DNA of 64,000 bases from Lethocerus indicus (lineage: Eukaryota; Arthropoda; Insecta; Hemiptera; Belostomatidae). The stretch is taken from positions 26,524,224 to 26,588,223 of the forward strand of contig JACDQD010000003.1 in NCBI GenBank assembly GCA_019843655.1, read 5' to 3'. Made by a program: the position numbers and the translations under genes. Positions 59,891-64,000 of this stretch are shown here, in pieces (the first letter of the stretch is position 1; each line of letters starts with the position of its first letter). The notes beneath the pieces are model-generated. The model worked only from the letters and a program-made list of their open reading frames with translations. It had not been told where the DNA came from and did not search any database.

Positions 59891-62800
59891 ATCGGTTCGT
59901 CTGTTGAGGAGCGTAGAATGTGGGGTGCCAGTGACGATACCGAAATTGTAAATACTATTGCATATATGAAACAAAGGGTCTGTGCCCCCACACAAATATT
60001 AATGTTTCTCCCCTTTCACCTGATTGAACAGCCGAGCATATAATAATAAATACACATAGGAGGCCCATCAGATTGTATATATTAAGATTTCATCGGGCGT
60101 CGGTCAGCGGATTATCTGAAACAGCAAAATTTGCTTAATCTCATTAATAATAAATAATAAATTTGCGCCCGACAAATAACCCCGTCTTGGTCTTTTTTTA
60201 TACAAAATTCTTTGTCCGTGTCCCATTTTTCTGCATTACAGGTACACATTTTCCTCGAGCTGGGGAAAGAAAGTTGTACTTATTCCAATAAATTGTCGAT
60301 ATTACTTTTCGTGTAAATTAAAATATTATACCAGTGAATGTTATGACCACTAAACATTATGTTCATATTTTTTTATGCATATTTTATACCTTTCTCAATA
60401 CCTCGAATTAACGCAATAATTCATTTCGACTTTTTTTTCAATTTTTAACTTCCATTTAATTTTTAAATACGTTCCGAAGTTACAGGTATTGTATGTGCAT
60501 TAGTTGTTGCCTCCTCGCAAATTTTCCGGCCCTGAATAAATACCGCCAGTAAAAGGCCCTTTTACATACCTTATAGAATTTTAATAAATGCAGTTCAGCT
60601 TTAACGAACCAAACAATTTAATTAGCGATTGGCGAGTAAATTGGAAATATTGTTGGGGTTTTTTAACAAATTTTCGGCCTCCGAACACTTTATAGAAGCG
60701 TACTGGACTGTTATATAGATAGCGTAAATCATGTTATTATTGGACACAGTGCGGTCGTGGTGCCTTATTACGTACACCGCTTTGCAGTCTAAATAGTAAG
60801 TTAAAAGGCGGTAGAGTTGGAGGTGTCTATTCTATTTTTATTAGGTTTTTTATTTTAAGATACTATTTGATGGAGTTGATGTCGGTTAGGATGTGCGGAG
60901 GACAGGATTGCAGTGCTACATATGTTCTTAAATAGGAGCGGTTTTACAGTTATGTGGGGAGACAAAAGAATGGAATGGAGGGGGGAGGTCTGGCTCCACA
61001 TTTGGACAGCGACAATCTGTCGGGGCCTCTCGTCGCGCTCTTGATGTTAGTTAACACAATCAGCCAACAACGAGGACAACAAATCAGTGAAGAGAAACAC
61101 TGAATGGGAGCCCGCTCGCTTTCTGTATTAATAGCAAAAAAAAAACAGGACAGTGGCTAATTGGGGCTTATTAGTTCAGTATATGGGAACCACTCTTGTT
61201 GTTAATAACACCCGAGAACCTCTCCACAACCGAACTGTAGGGCTACTTAAGTGTCGTTGTCCACTCGACAACAGTCCCTGGTTCGGATTCACATTTCCCC
61301 TACCGTCCTATTACGATTGCCCTCTGTCACAGATACTCATACCCACAGTCCATTTTCAACTTTTTGAGCCGTGTTTTTTTTACTAGTAGATAAAATGGAA
61401 ATTGTCGTTTTTAAATCTGCTATAGTGAACACCTGTGAAATTATTTAATTTCATTCATTTAATTGGAGTTACGCGGGCAGACAAGAAAATCGGTATATTG
61501 TTATTACGTTTATCTTGAAGTGGACGACCGGTCGAGAGGAACTTCTAAATTATATACGCTATATATAGCCGTGAGATAATATTTAACGAGCTAATTAATA
61601 TTATTAGAGTAGACGTGACCCCCGTTGATGTCCTACTGATAAATAATGGTCGCTTATCATTCAAATGCGGACAAAACTATCCTTTATACCATACTGCTTA
61701 CTTGGCAACCTCATTGGACTCCCACCCAATTAACGAAAAAAATATAGAAAGATCGAATGAACTACTGGCGCCATAGTTTTGTCGAAATTACTTAATTCTT
61801 TTTTATGTCTAAACACCACAACTGGTTAATGTTTAGTCCTATCACATTAATAGGAAGAATGGAATTCGTTTGTATATATATTCTTATATTAAATTTGGAT
61901 TGGTTGAGCGGGGGTTTAAAGGCTGGAAGAAAAATGAACAGAAAGCGGAACAAAAAAAGAGGCATTTTGAATGAGGAATATTTAGGAACGTAACTGGAAT
62001 TCAGTCCCTTTACGGACGGCTATTTAACAAAATAATTGGCAACGAAATTTAATTTTACCATTGTAATGCTTCTTTATGATTATGTTAATTACGCCGTTGG
62101 CATTTCTAATTTGCAGTTGGAAAGCTGATAAACATTTGTAACTTTTTTTACAACTTGGTTTGGATCAAAGGGGTATAAGTAAAGGCGGGACTGGTTTGTT
62201 TAGTGTCTGGGGGAGGTTTTTCATTGGGCGTCAAAGGAATTGAGGGCTCGAGACCGAAACTTGCGGTTTGTCGGTTTGTGTTGTGTCCTGGCTTTGAATC
62301 GTGGATATTTGGACGAAGAAACCTCCATCAGCTCCCATTGAATGCTTGGTCTTTGAATGGTCTTTAAAACCGCATGACTCTATATGCGTCCGCGATATTC
62401 AATAAACTTTTTAGATTACATTTTACATTTTTAGAACTCCGAATTTCTGTTCCTCGACAAAAACTCATCTTCATAATCGGGCTAAGATCGATATCGGATC
62501 GAATGGCCATTTGAGCAGTAATTTGTAATTTTGAAAGCTAGATAATATGCTATTATTAAATAAAATTCAAGAATAGTTATTCTTATTAATGTGGAAGTTC
62601 ATGAGGTTTTACTTGACCCGATTGCTTCCGATGGAGCATCCGGTCAATTCTTTCAGTACACTGTACAATACGTAGGTTCTGTTTGTGCGTTTGTCCCTAA
62701 TGTGAGGTCAATTGGTGCGTTGCAATAACTTGCGTTGTACTAGTCTATTGGAGCGGATTTGTTAAAAAACAAACAAAAGTATTAAAGACAGAGTAAACCG

Positions 62801-64000
62801 GCACCAGAGGAGGAATTCGAGTGGTTGGGGAACGATAGTACAACAGGTTGAATAGTGACCCCTCACCTCGTTGTTGGAACCCGGGAGCCAATAAATACTG
62901 GTGATACATTGTTAGTGTTGCCGGCCTCCCTCACCGGCACTCCACTAAGTAGTACATTCCAAACGAACAAGATGTTAACAGTCGCCCGGCCTATCTCTCA
63001 GGAAGGCCTATTTGTTTATTCATGGCATCCGTTCAGTAGATGAGCCAATTGAAGAAATATTATTTCGAAATATGGCATTTTTATATCTGAAATAATTAGT
63101 ATGCAAGCCGTTTAGTTTCCTACAATTTATCAGTTAATCATATTACCTAAACGTATACCTATAATATAGATGTATTAATAAATTTGCAGAATAGTTGCGT
63201 TTAGCTTATGGGAAGGGGCTATTGTAATGATCGTTGCCTGGGAACGCTCCCTGGAGGTCGGACCTCTCGAAAGGTAGGCTCAAACTTGTCCCTAGCGTCC
63301 GAGTGTGAACCCTAACTAGAACTGGAACTATAACAAACTAATCCAATTTAATTATAAGCAGTTGAATACAATTAGCCCTTGTCGGGTCGGGTGTGATACG
63401 GCCACTGCCCCCTTCCTATTTAACAAACTTGTATTGCGGATGTTAGTTAACGCATTAACACCTCAACCATACTCAACATTAACTCACCCCATTCGCCTGA
63501 CCATTCACTCACCCTCTGCAACAATATTACTATAATAATATTTGTTTATGTTTCGTAAATACTGCTCAAAATGCGCGTTAAATACTTTCTGAACTTTATA
63601 GCTGCATCCCTAGTTTACTGAAGGACTACGAATTCCCTGAGGCCGATTTACGCTAGGCCGGAAACGGTCTAGAACATAATCGGCCAGTATAGAATGTACC
63701 TTTTACAATTTTTGAAACGCAAACAATTCCTAAGGCCCCGTCTTCCCGCAGTTGGTGAAATATGGGAAAGTGTTCCCACACGAGTTTCTGAGCGACGTTT
63801 TATTTGCAATTGGCAGCGCGTTAATTACGCTCCGGCGTTCGGCCGTGACTGAATGCGTTCCCCTGCCAACGCTGTGTCACTTTCCCGGTTGATAGTGGTT
63901 GTTTTCCGACTGGGGAAGTTGTGAAAGTTTGGGTAGGGGCGGGAAGTTGAACGAGTTTGAGAAACATTCAAGAAATGTGCCGCTCTGCAGTTGCTTCGCT

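Larger units (their letters stand above)
43621..64000. other. Noncoding stretch
   Basis: Apart from the splice-like sites, repeats and hairpins listed, nothing is recognised. GC-richer islands lie near 51330-51600, 52730-53060, 54130-54300, 56560-57050, 59210-59530 and 63180-63960. The 44-51 kb part is mostly AT-rich and holds four of the recursive-splice candidates. Open frames stay below about 140 codons. Confidence 0.6.

Noticed and set aside
60225..60250. TTTTTCTGCATTACAG|GTACAC as a recursive splice site
   Set aside because: Good acceptor but the donor GTACAC is too weak to support the call.
1..64000. CRISPR arrays, bacterial operons, integrated viral genes, tRNA and conserved microRNA genes
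   Set aside because: I looked for spaced repeats, tRNA T-loop strings and the seeds of common arthropod microRNAs (let-7, miR-1, -2, -7, -8, -9, -10, bantam, iab-4 and others) and saw none. This was by eye and not exhaustive.

Overview
This is an AT-rich, intron- or desert-like stretch of an animal genome, most likely an arthropod or another invertebrate. The signs are eukaryotic: long AT microsatellites, a decayed Penelope-like retroelement (PLE), splice-type signals, and no dense coding or ribosome-binding-site architecture. In 64 kb I can support no intact host protein-coding gene, tRNA, rRNA or known microRNA. The species cannot be named from the sequence.

The best-supported locus is a broken PLE at 19972-21436, on the minus strand. 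Its remnants, in sense order, are a reverse transcriptase (LPKIHK, SLDIKNLYTSIP, GLGMGNPTS and LDD motifs), a linker, a GIY-YIG endonuclease and a 3' noncoding end. 43-bp terminal inverted repeats bound it, and an imperfect 28-bp direct repeat lies outside it. Frameshifts, a stop codon and an internal deletion make it a fossil. Its 3' end holds a sequence that folds as a minimal type I hammerhead ribozyme (20017-20053) on the element's sense strand. A second, 5'-truncated copy of the same 3' end lies at 15056-15291 and has lost the hammerhead G8. Smaller terminal fragments are visible near 719-750 and, less surely, 8146-8216 and 43566-43620.

Layout: 1-15055 is AT-rich noncoding DNA with GC-richer islands (about 5.0-5.8, 8.5-9.6 and 11.75-12.0 kb) and several hairpins. 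15056-15291 is the truncated PLE copy. 15292-19971 is noncoding, with one candidate zero-length recursive splice site (16341/16342), a GC-rich island near 18.0-18.4 kb, a strong hairpin at 18698-18735 and a 43-nt pyrimidine tract. 19972-21436 is the PLE. 21437-64000 is noncoding, with three AT/ATCT microsatellites, GC islands (24, 25.4, 36.3, 38.4, 41.4, 42.7-43.4, 51.4, 52.8, 56.6-57.0, 59.2-59.5 and 63.2-64.0 kb) and further recursive-splice candidates.

The best recursive-splice candidate, 46764/46765, joins a polypyrimidine 3' splice site directly to GTAAGT and has a second GTAAGT 45 nt downstream. All the convincing juxtaposed AG|GTAAG sites I noticed are on the plus strand. The most economical reading is that the window, or much of it, is inside one very long intron of a plus-strand gene, with the PLE inserted antisense. 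That is inference; no flanking exon is visible.
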